Below are positions 41,955-50,819 of a stretch of DNA of 64,000 nucleotides, in pieces; position 1 is the first letter of the stretch; each line of letters starts with the position of its first letter. Under the pieces are notes generated by a model, which saw nothing but the letters and a program-made list of their open reading frames with translations, did not search any database and had not been told where the DNA came from. Origin of the DNA: CAJCJE01 sp036494465 (GTDB lineage Bacteria; Actinomycetota; Actinomycetes; Mycobacteriales; Pseudonocardiaceae); NCBI GenBank assembly GCA_036494465.1, contig DASXOJ010000096.1:47990-111989 (forward strand). Reading direction: 5' to 3'. Both the position numbers and the translations under genes were made by a program.

Positions 41955-42908
41955 GTGAACGAGGACAGCGAAGCCGAGGCGGCGGACAGATCGCGCCGTC
42001 TGACCAGACGCAACTTGTTGCTGGGCGGCGGGGGCATCGCGCTGGCGGTCGGCGGGTTCGTGGTGAGCGCCGCGACCGGCGCGGTGAAGGTGAATCCGAC
42101 GATCGCGCACACCATCACCGCGCTCGGTCAGCCGCACCAGCCGACCACGACGGCGGTCGCTCCGGTCAGCCTGGTCACCACCAGCGTGACCAGCGTGTAT
42201 TCGCACACCAGGGGCGGAAACCTGAACCTGGTCAGCTTTCTGCCTGCCGGCGTGTCACCGGCACGGCTGCCGGTGTGCCTGTTGTTGCCGGGCGCTGCGG
42301 GTGATCCGCGCCGCGCGCTGCCTGGCTTGTCGGCCACGCTGTCCGCCGAGGCCGCCGAAAAGGGCGGGCGGCCCTTCGCGGTCGTCGCGCTGGACGGCGG
42401 CCAGGACTGCTGGCACCAGGAACGACCCGGCGCGGACCCGATGGACGTGCTGGTCGACGAGCTACCCGCCTGGCTGGCCGCGCACGGCCTGACCGGACCG
42501 CCGGTACTGGCCGCGGGCATCGGCGCGGGCGGGTTCGACGCGCTGCTCTACGCACGGCGCCGCAACGAGCACGGCAGCCCGGTGCGCGCGGTGGCCGCGA
42601 TCACGCCGGGACTGGCCACCTCGTGGTCGGCGGCGAGCGTCCGGCACACGTTCCAGGACGAGGCGCAGTGGACGGCGCTGGACCCGGTGCGGCACGTGTC
42701 CGCGCTGGGGCGGACGCCGGTCGGGGTGTGGGCAGGGGACCGCGATCCGAACCTGGTCGGCATCCGCGAGTTCGTGCGGTTGGCGCGCCCGGAGGTGGCC
42801 GACGTCAGCAGGCCGGGGCAACACGGCGGCCCGGACCAGCACGCGATGCTGGCGCAGGCGCTGCACTTCCTGGGTTCGAGGCTGCCCGGCACGCACCCCA
42901 GGGGCTGA
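41955..42908 (+). CDS. Tat-exported esterase-like alpha/beta hydrolase with altered nucleophile
   Basis: This 317-residue protein from GTG 41955, behind GGGGGCGGGG, has a twin-arginine-type signal (RLTRRNLLLGGGGIALAVGG). An esterase-D/antigen-85-like fold follows: VCLLLPGAAGDPR, VVALDGGQDCW, WAGDRDPN and the His loop PGQHGGPDQHAML. At the nucleophile elbow, where GxSxGG is expected, the sequence is AAGIGAGGFDALLYA, so the catalytic Ser is Gly. It may be non-hydrolytic or use other residues. ATG 41922 is an alternative start. It is divergent from the methyltransferase gene. Confidence 0.84.
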   Translation: MNEDSEAEAADRSRRLTRRNLLLGGGGIALAVGGFVVSAATGAVKVNPTIAHTITALGQPHQPTTTAVAPVSLVTTSVTSVYSHTRGGNLNLVSFLPAGVSPARLPVCLLLPGAAGDPRRALPGLSATLSAEAAEKGGRPFAVVALDGGQDCWHQERPGADPMDVLVDELPAWLAAHGLTGPPVLAAGIGAGGFDALLYARRRNEHGSPVRAVAAITPGLATSWSAASVRHTFQDEAQWTALDPVRHVSALGRTPVGVWAGDRDPNLVGIREFVRLARPEVADVSRPGQHGGPDQHAMLAQALHFLGSRLPGTHPRG

Positions 42909-42924
42909 ACCGACGGCCAGGCCG

Positions 42925-43335
42925 TCAGAGGGCGCGGTCCGGCTGGACCGGCGTGTTGGTGAAGGACGCGAATCGCCACGCGTCGCCGTCGTGGACGGCG
43001 AGCATGGTGAGCATTCCGGTGGTTCGCGGCGGCTGTTCGTTTTCGGCCAGGAATCGCACCGCGCCGCTCGCGTGTACGAGGGCGACGCTGGGTGCGATGG
43101 GCTGAACGTCCAGGGCGTCGTCGATGTCGAGGTGGGTGCCGCTGAGAGCGGTGTCGAAGATGCGCTGGTGGGCTTCGGCGATAGCCTGCCTGCCGACAAT
43201 GCGCAGGCCCGACGCGGTCACGTAGCGGGCGTCGTCGGCGCAGGCCGCCGCGTAGCCGGCTCCGTCGCCGCGCGCCCAGGCTGCTTTCATCTCGCTGAGG
43301 AGTTCGAGGATGGCGGCCACGTCTGGTTGGTGCAT
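42925..43335 (-). CDS. SnoaL/SgcJ-like NTF2-fold protein
   Basis: This 136-residue protein has the cone-shaped NTF2 pattern of SgcJ/EcaC/DUF4440 proteins: LLSEMKAAWARGDGAGYAAA, DARYVTASGLRIVGRQAIAE, HLDIDDALDVQPIAPSVALV and WRFASFTNTPV at the end. Such proteins often bind small hydrophobic ligands or act as isomerases. It is divergent from a MarR gene with an inverted repeat between them, so it is a likely target of that regulator. Confidence 0.9.
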   Translation of the reverse strand: MHQPDVAAILELLSEMKAAWARGDGAGYAAACADDARYVTASGLRIVGRQAIAEAHQRIFDTALSGTHLDIDDALDVQPIAPSVALVHASGAVRFLAENEQPPRTTGMLTMLAVHDGDAWRFASFTNTPVQPDRAL

Positions 43336-43350
43336 CGCGTTCTCCCCAGT

Positions 43351-43389
43351 ATTATTCGATAGACAGGATATCTCGATTCATCGAATAAT
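43351..43389. promoter_or_regulatory. Inverted repeat, probable MarR operator
   Basis: ATTATTCGAT (43351-43360) and its exact complement ATCGAATAAT (43380-43389) are separated by 19 bp that include GATATC. This AT-rich island lies in the 71-bp gap between the divergent SnoaL-like and marR genes, where an autoregulatory operator would be expected. Confidence 0.6.
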
Positions 43390-43406
43390 CCGGCTAGGAG
43401 GAAGAG

Positions 43407-43913
43407 TTGTCAAGCCGCGCGGAGGGCCTAGCCCAGCTGTCCGAGCTGATGCGCCGCGTCTCGACGTACCGACAGCTCATGCACCAGACGGTCGCGGATC
43501 AGCTCGGCCTCGGCATGACCGACCTGAAGTGCCTGGACGCCGCGCGCAACGTGCCGCAGCTCATCCCGAGCCGACTGGCCGAGATCACCGGCCTGAGCAC
43601 GTCGGCGACCACTGCGGCCCTCGACCGTCTTGAGCGGCGCGGCTACGTGCGGCGGGTGCGCGACGAACACGATCGGCGCCGGGTGTTCGTCGAGTCGACC
43701 GGCAGGCACGAGGCCGAGACCGCCCGGCTGTTCGCGCCGCTGGCCGACGCGACCACGGCGATCCTGAACAGCTACGGCGACGAGCAGCTCGCGGTCATCA
43801 CCGACTTCCTCGAACGGGTCAACGCGGCGGGTGAGCAGCTCATCCGGCGGCACGGGGCCAGATACGACTCGGCGCCGGGTCCCGAAGAGGGAACCGGCGC
43901 CGAGAGTCGGTGA
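43407..43913 (+). CDS. MarR-family transcriptional regulator
   Basis: This 168-residue winged-helix regulator starts at TTG 43407 with AGGAGGAAG just upstream. The DNA-binding part includes GMTDLKCLDAARNV, RLAEITGLSTSATTAALDRL (recognition helix) and the wing GYVRRVRDEHDRRRVFVE. C-terminal helices form the dimer interface. It probably controls itself and the divergent SnoaL-like gene through the inverted repeat at 43351-43389. Its ligand is unknown. Confidence 0.93.
   Translation: MSSRAEGLAQLSELMRRVSTYRQLMHQTVADQLGLGMTDLKCLDAARNVPQLIPSRLAEITGLSTSATTAALDRLERRGYVRRVRDEHDRRRVFVESTGRHEAETARLFAPLADATTAILNSYGDEQLAVITDFLERVNAAGEQLIRRHGARYDSAPGPEEGTGAESR
43868..43904. terminator. Bidirectional hairpin in the 3' end of marR
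   Basis: CTCGGCGCCGG and CCGGCGCCGAG form an 11-bp perfect stem spanning the last codons of marR. The stop codons of marR and convergent clpX are 3 bp apart, so the terminator for both lies within coding sequence. Confidence 0.55.
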
Positions 43914-43916
43914 AGA

Positions 43917-45197
43917 TCAGGCGGACTTTTCGCGGCGTTCCCGGCGCGCGGGCTGGCGGGCCACGATCGTCGGGTTCACGTTCTCCCGGACGGTCTGCTC
44001 GGTGATGACGACCTTCGCCACGTCGGTGCGGCTCGGGATGTCGTACATGACCGGGAGCAGCACTTCCTCCATGATCGCGCGGAGGCCGCGGGCGCCGGTG
44101 CCGCGCAGGATGCCCTGATCGGCGATGGCCGACAGCGCGGTGTCGGTGAACTCCAGCTCGACGTTGTCCATCCCGAACAGCCGCTGGTACTGCTTGACCA
44201 GCGCGTTGCGCGGTTCGGTGAGGATCTGGACCAGCGAGTTCTTGTCCAGGTTCGTCACGCTGGCCACGACGGGGAGCCTGCCGATGAATTCGGGGATGAG
44301 CCCGAACTTGATCAGGTCGCCGGGCATGACGTCGGAGAAGAAGTCGGCGTGCTCTTCCTCGACCTTGGAGCGCAGTTCCGCGCCGAAGCCGATGCCGCGC
44401 TTGCCGACCCGCTCCTGGATGATCTTCTCCAGACCGGCGAACGCGCCTGCCACGATGAACAGCACGTTCGTGGTGTCGATCTGGATGAACTCCTGATGCG
44501 GGTGCTTGCGACCGCCCTGCGGCGGCACGCTCGCGGTGGTGCCTTCCAGGATCTTCAGCAGCGCCTGCTGAACGCCTTCGCCGGAGACATCCCTGGTGAT
44601 CGACGGGTTCTCGCTCTTGCGGGCGATCTTGTCGACCTCGTCGATGTAGATGATGCCGGTCTCGGCGCGCTTGACGTCGTAGTCGGCGGCCTGGATGAGC
44701 TTGAGCAGGATGTTCTCGACGTCCTCACCCACGTACCCGGCTTCGGTCAGCGCGGTGGCGTCCGCGATGGCGAAGGGCACGTTGAGCATCTTGGCCAGCG
44801 TCTGGGCGAGGTATGTCTTGCCACAGCCGGTCGGCCCGAGCATCAGGATGTTGGACTTCTGCAGCTCGACCAGGTCGTCGCGGCCCTCACGGCCGCGGTC
44901 GGTGGACTGGATGCGCTTGTAGTGGTTGTAGACCGCGACGGCCAGCGTCCGCTTCGCGTCGTCCTGCCCGATCACATACGTGTCGAGGAACTCGTGGATC
45001 TCAGCGGGTTTCGGCAGCTCGTCGAGCTTGACGTCACCGGCTTCGGCCAGTTCCTCTTCGATGATCTCGTTGCACAGGTCGATGCATTCGTCACAGATGT
45101 AGACGCCAGGACCGGCGATGAGCTTCTTGACCTGTTTCTGGCTCTTTCCGCAGAAAGAGCACTTCAACAGGTCTCCGCCGTCCCCGATTCGAGCCAT
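43917..45197 (-). CDS. clpX: ClpX ATP-dependent unfoldase
   Basis: ClpX unfolds tagged proteins and feeds them into ClpP. The 426-residue protein has the N-terminal zinc-binding domain (CSFCGKSQ with CDECIDLC), Walker A GPTGCGKTYLAQ, Walker B IIYIDEVDKIA, the pore loop GYVGEDVE, the ClpP-docking loop RGIGFGAE and sensor II GARGLRAIMEE. ATG 45197 (MARIGDGGDLLKCSFCG) is the canonical start. It lies 260 bp downstream of clpP2, so it may have its own promoter. Confidence 0.98.
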   Translation of the reverse strand: MARIGDGGDLLKCSFCGKSQKQVKKLIAGPGVYICDECIDLCNEIIEEELAEAGDVKLDELPKPAEIHEFLDTYVIGQDDAKRTLAVAVYNHYKRIQSTDRGREGRDDLVELQKSNILMLGPTGCGKTYLAQTLAKMLNVPFAIADATALTEAGYVGEDVENILLKLIQAADYDVKRAETGIIYIDEVDKIARKSENPSITRDVSGEGVQQALLKILEGTTASVPPQGGRKHPHQEFIQIDTTNVLFIVAGAFAGLEKIIQERVGKRGIGFGAELRSKVEEEHADFFSDVMPGDLIKFGLIPEFIGRLPVVASVTNLDKNSLVQILTEPRNALVKQYQRLFGMDNVELEFTDTALSAIADQGILRGTGARGLRAIMEEVLLPVMYDIPSRTDVAKVVITEQTVRENVNPTIVARQPARRERREKSA

Positions 45198-45324
45198 GAC
45201 CGCTGACCTAGTCCCCTCCGGTGCCCTCCGGGCGGCTGAACTCCCGGCGCACCTTCGCTGTCCTCGTGAAGGCCCGACCTGCCGTTTCACGGTCGACCGA
45301 CGCCTGCGCCCGGCCGCCCCGCGT

Positions 45325-45372
45325 TTGACGGGTCCTGCGTACCTCAATGACGGTACCCGCCCGACCCGTCAA
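45325..45372. repeat. Nested inverted repeat upstream of clpX
   Basis: TTGACGGGTC (45325-45334) and its exact complement GACCCGTCAA (45363-45372) enclose a second, 5-bp dyad GTACC/GGTAC. It lies about 130 bp upstream of clpX within the 45198-45457 gap. It could be an operator, a leader hairpin or the clpP2 terminator. I see no ClgR-type consensus. Confidence 0.5.
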
Positions 45373-45457
45373 TGCGGGAGCACCGAAGCACTCCTGACAC
45401 GCCAGGCGAAGGTAGAGCACCTCTGCCCGGCGTGTCGCGCGGGTTACCGCCGCACTG

Positions 45458-46084
45458 CTACTTAGCCGAAAGCTTGCGGTAGGGCATGATCTCGTCGATG
45501 ATGCCGTACTCCAGCGCCTCCTGAGCGGTCAGGATCTTGTCCCGCTCGATGTCCTTGCGGACCTGGTCGGCGTCCTTGTTCGTGTGCCGGGCCAGCATGA
45601 CCTCCATCTGGCGACGCACCCGGTTGATCTCGGCCGCCTGGATCTCCAGGTCGGAGACCTGACCGTAGGCGCCCTCCATGGAGGGCTGGTGGATTAGGAT
45701 TCGAGCGTTGGGCAGGGCGGCACGCTTGCCCGCGGTGCCACCGGCGAGCATCACGGCGGCGGCCGACGCGGCCTGGCCGATGCACGCGGTCGCGATGTCC
45801 GGACGGACGTACTGCATGGTGTCGTAGATGGCCATCAACGAGGTGAACGAGCCACCCGGCGAGTTGATGTACATGGTGATGTCGCGGTCCGGGTCCTCGG
45901 CTTCGAGGACGAGCAACTGCGCCATGATGTCGTTCGCGGAGGCGTCATCGATCTGCACGCCGCAGAAGATGATGCGCTCCTCGAACAGCTTGTTGTACGG
46001 GTTGGACTCCTTGACGCCGTAGCTGGTGTTCTCGACGAAGGAGGGCAGCACGTACCGCGACTGAGGAAGACGAAGTTCACTCAC
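45458..46084 (-). CDS. clpP2: ClpP protease subunit 2
   Basis: This 208-residue serine protease subunit has catalytic Ser in GQAASAAAVML near residue 109, His in LIHQPSMEGAYG and Asp in the DIERDKIL region. The N-terminus SELRLPQSRYVLPSFVENTS is typical of actinobacterial ClpP2, which forms a mixed tetradecamer with ClpP1. It lies 27 bp downstream of clpP1. Confidence 0.97.
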   Translation of the reverse strand: MSELRLPQSRYVLPSFVENTSYGVKESNPYNKLFEERIIFCGVQIDDASANDIMAQLLVLEAEDPDRDITMYINSPGGSFTSLMAIYDTMQYVRPDIATACIGQAASAAAVMLAGGTAGKRAALPNARILIHQPSMEGAYGQVSDLEIQAAEINRVRRQMEVMLARHTNKDADQVRKDIERDKILTAQEALEYGIIDEIMPYRKLSAK

Positions 46085-46111
46085 GACAGGCTCCTAGTTG
46101 TTTCTGCGAGC

Positions 46112-46708
46112 TCAGACCGGCTGACCGGCACGCTGCGCGATGTGGTCGACGAAGCCGTAGTCCAGCGCTTCCTCAGCGGTGAACCAGCGGTCCCGGTCGC
46201 TGTCCGCGGTGACCTTCTCGACGGTCTGACCGGTCCGCTCCGCGGTGATCTTGGCCATCTCCTGCTTCCAGCGGTTGTAGACCTCGGCCTGGATGGAGAT
46301 GTCGGAGGCGGTACCGCCGACACCGGCCGAAGGCTGGTGCATCAGGATGCGGGCGTGCGGCAGCGCGTAGCGCTTGCCGGGGGCACCCGCGGTCAGCAGG
46401 AACTGCCCCATCGACGCCGCCAGACCCATGGCGAAGGTCTGCACGTCGGGCTCGATGAGCTCCATGGTGTCGAAGATCGCCATGCCCGCGGTCACCGAGC
46501 CACCGGGGGAGTTGATGTAGAGCCGGATGTCCTGCTCACCGTCCTCCGCGGCCAGCAGCAGCAGCTGAGCGGTGATCCGGTTGGCGATCTCATCGTTGAC
46601 CTCGGAACCGAGCACCACGATGCGCTCGGCGAGGAGCCGCTCGGAGACCGAGTCGTTGAGGTTCAGCCCCATGGTGCTGCGCATCAGGGGCGAGTGGTCC
46701 TGCGTCAC
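46112..46708 (-). CDS. clpP1: ClpP protease subunit 1
   Basis: This 198-residue subunit of the ClpP1P2 peptidase has Ser in MGLAASMGQFLL near residue 100, His in LMHQPSAGVGG and Asp in DSDRDRWF. GTG 46708 has AGGCAGG upstream; an ATG 27 bp inside (MRSTMGLNLNDSV) is a plausible alternative for this processed protein. It precedes clpP2 and follows tig, the usual actinobacterial order. Confidence 0.96.
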   Translation of the reverse strand: MTQDHSPLMRSTMGLNLNDSVSERLLAERIVVLGSEVNDEIANRITAQLLLLAAEDGEQDIRLYINSPGGSVTAGMAIFDTMELIEPDVQTFAMGLAASMGQFLLTAGAPGKRYALPHARILMHQPSAGVGGTASDISIQAEVYNRWKQEMAKITAERTGQTVEKVTADSDRDRWFTAEEALDYGFVDHIAQRAGQPV

Positions 46709-46763
46709 GTCTGCCTGCCTTCTCACCGACGTTGGTCTGCTTGCTTCACCGACATTAACCAAG

Positions 46764-46795
46764 GCGGGCGTCGCAATCGTCCCTGCGACGCCCGC
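46764..46795 (-). terminator. Terminator after tig
   Basis: A perfect 12-bp stem GCGGGCGTCGCA/TGCGACGCCCGC with an 8-nt loop lies 43 bp downstream of the tig stop. It separates tig from the clp operon. Confidence 0.8.
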
Positions 46796-46838
46796 GTTCG
46801 CTCACAGCTTGGAAACCACGCTCCCGGGGTGGGGCGGG

Positions 46839-48251
46839 TCACTCCGCGGCGGTTCCCTCAGTAGTGGACTCGGCGGTGGTCTCCTCGACGGCCTCGGGCG
46901 CGTCGACGACCTCGGGGATGCCCTCGGGCTCCGCGCCGCCGAACATCTCCTCCAGGTCGAGCACGTTGCCCTCGGCGTCCTTCACCTCGGCCTTGCGGAC
47001 CACCGTGGCGAGCGCCTTGCCGCGCCGCACGTCGGCAAAGATCGCGCCGAGCTGGCCGGACTGCTGGGCCCGCTGCACGTACTCGTCCGGGCTGACGCCG
47101 AAGCGCTGGGCCTGGTAGATGATCCGCTCGGTCAGTTCGCCGTCGTTGACGCTGACGTTCTCGGCGTCGGCGATGGTGTCCAGCACCAGCTGCGTCTTGA
47201 CCGCCTTCTCGGCGGCCTCGCGCAGGTCGGTGTCGAACTTCTCCAAGGTCTCGCCCTGGGTCTCCAGCCACTCGCCGAACTTCGCTTCGTCGTGGTCGAA
47301 GGAGTGGATCGCGTCGTGCTTGCGGGTCTCGATCTCGCCGTTGACGATGCTCTCGGGCAGCGGCACCTCGGTGGCGTCCAGCAGCGCGTCGAGCACCTTG
47401 TCGCGGGCCTGCACGGCCTGCTCCATCTTCTTCACCCTGGTCAGCCGCTCGCGCAGGTCGGCGCGCAGCTCCTCCAGGGTGTCGAACTCGCTGGCCAGCT
47501 GGGCGAACTCGTCGTCGGCCTCGGGCAGCTCGCGGGTCTTGACCGACTGCACGGTCACCTCGACCTGCGCCTCGCGACCGGCGTACTCGCCGGCGACCAG
47601 GGTGGTCGGGAAGGTGGCGGACTCGCCGTCGGACAGGCCGATCAGCGCGTCGTCGATGCCGTCGACGAGCTGGCCGGAGCCGATCTCGTAGGACAGGCCC
47701 GTGGTGGTGGCGTCCTCGACCTCTTCGCCGTCCACGCTCGCGGACAGGTCGACGGACACGAAGTCGCCGGTCTCGGCGGGCCGCTCGACGCCGCTCAGGG
47801 TGCCGAAGCGGGCGCGCAGCTCGTCGAGCTGCTCCTGGACCTCGTCGTCGTTGATCGCCATGTTCTCCACCTCGACGGTGATGCCGTCGAAGTCGGGAAT
47901 GGTGATCTCCGGGCGGATGTCGACCTCGGCCTTGAACTCCAGGGTCTGGCCGTCGTCGATCTTGGTGACCTCGATATCGGGCTGACCGAGGGTGCGGACG
48001 TTGTCGCCGTTCACGGCCTCCATGTACTTCGCCGGAATGGCCTCGTTGACCACCTCGTCGAGCACGACGCCTCGGCCGAGACGGCTCTCCAGCACACGGG
48101 CCGGGGCCTTGCCGGGACGGAATCCGGGAATGCGAACCTGCTTGGCGAGCTTCCGGTATGCGCGGTCGAAGCTCGGCTTGAGCTCGTCGAACGGCACCTC
48201 GACGTTGATCCGGACCCTCGTCGGGCTGAGCTGCTCGACGGTGCTCTTCAA
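46839..48251 (-). CDS. tig: Trigger factor
   Basis: Trigger factor is the ribosome-bound chaperone and prolyl isomerase. The 470-residue protein has the ribosome-docking segment IPGFRPGKAPARV near residue 43, a central FKBP-like domain (AETGDFVSVDLSASVDGEEV) and a helical C-terminal domain. The acidic Glu/Thr-rich tail is common in actinobacteria. I chose TTG 48251 (GAGGAG upstream), which gives the standard MKSTVEQLSPTRVRINVEVP opening; the codons before it are not conserved-looking. Confidence 0.96.
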   Translation of the reverse strand: MKSTVEQLSPTRVRINVEVPFDELKPSFDRAYRKLAKQVRIPGFRPGKAPARVLESRLGRGVVLDEVVNEAIPAKYMEAVNGDNVRTLGQPDIEVTKIDDGQTLEFKAEVDIRPEITIPDFDGITVEVENMAINDDEVQEQLDELRARFGTLSGVERPAETGDFVSVDLSASVDGEEVEDATTTGLSYEIGSGQLVDGIDDALIGLSDGESATFPTTLVAGEYAGREAQVEVTVQSVKTRELPEADDEFAQLASEFDTLEELRADLRERLTRVKKMEQAVQARDKVLDALLDATEVPLPESIVNGEIETRKHDAIHSFDHDEAKFGEWLETQGETLEKFDTDLREAAEKAVKTQLVLDTIADAENVSVNDGELTERIIYQAQRFGVSPDEYVQRAQQSGQLGAIFADVRRGKALATVVRKAEVKDAEGNVLDLEEMFGGAEPEGIPEVVDAPEAVEETTAESTTEGTAAE

Positions 48252-48431
48252 CCTGGTCTCCTCATACGAACATGACATACCGAAAAACCCGAAGCGCCGA
48301 AGGTGACGTCGGGGTGTCCCCCGATTCTACGTGCGGCGTTTCACCGCGCTTCAGGCGGTGGCATACCGGAAGCTGTAGCGTGCAGATAACTGTTCTGCTC
48401 TGCACTGGCGCGCGGGGAAGGAACGCCCAGG

Positions 48432-50819
48432 GTGAGTGATCGACCGGTTCGGGTATTGATCGTGTCCGCCGACATGGGTGAGGGACACAACTCGGCGGGG
48501 CGCGCCTTGGAACAGGCAGCGCGGTCGCGTTGGCCTGAGGTCGAGGTGCGCTGGCTGGACACGTTGGACGTGATGGGGCGCGGGGTGGGCCCGGCGTTCC
48601 GCGGCATCTACGTGACGAACGTGGAGCGCACGCCGTGGCTGTACGAGTTCTTCTACTCCTCGATCCGCAAATGGCGCTGGTTCGCGAACTCGTCCAAGTC
48701 GTTCGTCGGCAACTGGGCAGGCAGGCGGCTGGGTCGCGAGATCGAGAAGTTCCAGCCGGACGTGGTCATGTCGACCTATCCGCTGGGCAGCGCGGGCCTG
48801 GCCTGGTTGCGCAGGCACGGCCGGTTGGCGATGCCGGCGGGCGCGTGGATCTGCGACTTCTCGCCGCACCCGTTCTGGGTCTACCCGGATCTGGACCTCA
48901 ACCTGGTCATGCACGAGGTCGCGGTGAAACCGGCGCAGACCTGGGTGCCCGGTTCGCCGGTCGCGGTGTCCGCGCCGCCGGTGCGGGCCGCGTTCGCGCC
49001 GGGTGACCGGAGCGTGGCGCGCAAGAAGTTCGACCTGCCCGAGCACGGGTTCGTCGCGCTGGTCTCGTGCGGCGTTTTCGGTTTCGGCAGCGTCGAGGCG
49101 GCGGCGACGACGCTGCTGGCGGCCGATCCGGCGATCACGGTGGTCGTGGCGTGCGCGAAGAACAAACAGTTGCGCGAGCGGTTGCTGGCAGGGGGCGATC
49201 ACGGTGGGCGGCTGCGCGCGCTGGGCTGGATCGACGACATGCCCGCGTTGACGCTGGCCAGCGACGTGGTGGTGACCAACGCGGGCGGCGCGACCGCGCT
49301 GGAGGCACTGGCCTGCGGTCGCCCGATCCTGATGTTCCAGCCGATCGCCGCGCACGGCCGGGCCAACGCCGAACTGATGGCCGAGGCCGGGTTGGCGGAG
49401 GTCTGTCCCGACTCCCGCGCGCTCACGAACGCGGCGCGCAGGCTGATCCGCGAGCCCGCGTATCTGGCCGCGATCGAGAAGGCGGCGTTCGCGCACACCA
49501 ACGCACGCACCCTGGACGACGGCATCACCGCGCTGTTCAAGGCGGCCGAGCAGAGTGACGCGGAGCGGCCGGTGCGGTTGCGGCCGGAGGACGCGCTGTT
49601 CGTGCACGTGCAGACCGGCGAGGTACCGCAGCAGTTGGGCGCGGTGCTGGTGCTGGACGCGAAGGAGGATGGCAGTTCGCCGACGTTCGCGGACGCGGTC
49701 GACCTGTTCGACGCCTCCCCCGGCCTGAAGGGCCGGATCATTCGCGGCAACGCGTTCCGGCATCCCGCGTTCCAGCCGGACCCGACGGTGAACCCGGCCG
49801 CGCTGCTGGACGTGGTGGACGTGCGCGAACCGGGCACGCCCGCCGATCTGGACGGCGCGATGGACGCCTTCTTCTCGGTCCCGCTCGACGAGCGGCAGGA
49901 GACCGGCCGCGCGCAGCTGGTGGTGGGCCTGGAGGGCGGGCGCAGCGCGTTCCTGGTGAAGCTGCACCACGCGGCCTCGGACGGGATCGCGGTGACCGGC
50001 GCGCTGGTCGGCCGGACGAAGGGGCAGACGTTCATCGCGGACCCGAAGCCGCCGGCGGACGAGGACAAGCCGACCTTCAAGCAGCGGGTGCACGGGGCCA
50101 GGGACCTGGTCACCGGGTTGGTGGCGCTGGCGGGCGCGGGTCGCGCGCCGGAGCTGTCGCTGGACGGTCCGGTGCACAGCGCGGCGCGGCACCACGCCCG
50201 GGTGGACCTGCCGCTGACCGAGGTGCGCGCGGCGGCGAAGACGTTGACGGTGCGCGCGACCGATCTGGCGACGGCGTTGCTGGTCGAGGCGTTGCACGAG
50301 GTGCTGCCGGACGCGAACACACACCAGACGATCCGGGTGATGATGCCGCGCTCGACGCGCAGCACCGCGACCTATCGCAGCGCGGGCAACCACACCGGGG
50401 CGGCCTCGGTCGACCTGCCGCTGGGGCCGATGTCGCTGGAGCAGCGCGTCCAGTTGACCAAGCAGGCGACGCAGGAGCAGGTGAACTCCAGCGCGCCGCA
50501 CGCGGCACACGCGGTGGTGCGGATTCTCGGTTCGCTGCCGCCGTTCCTGCATCGGCGCCTCGCGCGACTGGTCTACCGCTCGACCTGGTTCAATCTGATC
50601 GCGTCGGTGCTGCCCGGTGCGCGGTCGCCGGTGTTCCTGCATGGTTCGCGGGTCGCGGTGGTGTATCCGGTGCTGGCGCTGGCGCCCGGCGTCCGGTTGT
50701 CGGCCGGCGTGATGACCTGGGCCGATCACCTGACCTACTGTTTCACCGGCGACGCCGCCACCGCGTCCACTGTGGACGCTCTCGCGGAGGCCACGTACGC
50801 GGCGTTCAAACAGTTGTGA
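48432..50819 (+). CDS. Fusion of GT28-type lipid glycosyltransferase and WS/DGAT acyltransferase
   Basis: This 795-residue protein starts at GTG 48432. Residues 1-370 are a processive diacylglycerol glycosyltransferase-like GT28 (MurG fold): the acceptor loop DMGEGHNSAG (14-23) and the nucleotide-sugar site VTNAGGATALEALACGRPI near residue 281. Residues from about 385 are a wax-ester-synthase/diacylglycerol-acyltransferase module with LHHAASDG (catalytic His513, Asp517) and PRSTRSTATYRSAGNH. Near the end are hydrophobic helices and VFLHGSRVAVVYPVLAL. The enzyme could glycosylate and acylate one lipid at the membrane. The coupling of two further genes by GTGA and ATGA overlaps defines an operon. 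Confidence 0.88.
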   Translation: MSDRPVRVLIVSADMGEGHNSAGRALEQAARSRWPEVEVRWLDTLDVMGRGVGPAFRGIYVTNVERTPWLYEFFYSSIRKWRWFANSSKSFVGNWAGRRLGREIEKFQPDVVMSTYPLGSAGLAWLRRHGRLAMPAGAWICDFSPHPFWVYPDLDLNLVMHEVAVKPAQTWVPGSPVAVSAPPVRAAFAPGDRSVARKKFDLPEHGFVALVSCGVFGFGSVEAAATTLLAADPAITVVVACAKNKQLRERLLAGGDHGGRLRALGWIDDMPALTLASDVVVTNAGGATALEALACGRPILMFQPIAAHGRANAELMAEAGLAEVCPDSRALTNAARRLIREPAYLAAIEKAAFAHTNARTLDDGITALFKAAEQSDAERPVRLRPEDALFVHVQTGEVPQQLGAVLVLDAKEDGSSPTFADAVDLFDASPGLKGRIIRGNAFRHPAFQPDPTVNPAALLDVVDVREPGTPADLDGAMDAFFSVPLDERQETGRAQLVVGLEGGRSAFLVKLHHAASDGIAVTGALVGRTKGQTFIADPKPPADEDKPTFKQRVHGARDLVTGLVALAGAGRAPELSLDGPVHSAARHHARVDLPLTEVRAAAKTLTVRATDLATALLVEALHEVLPDANTHQTIRVMMPRSTRSTATYRSAGNHTGAASVDLPLGPMSLEQRVQLTKQATQEQVNSSAPHAAHAVVRILGSLPPFLHRRLARLVYRSTWFNLIASVLPGARSPVFLHGSRVAVVYPVLALAPGVRLSAGVMTWADHLTYCFTGDAATASTVDALAEATYAAFKQL

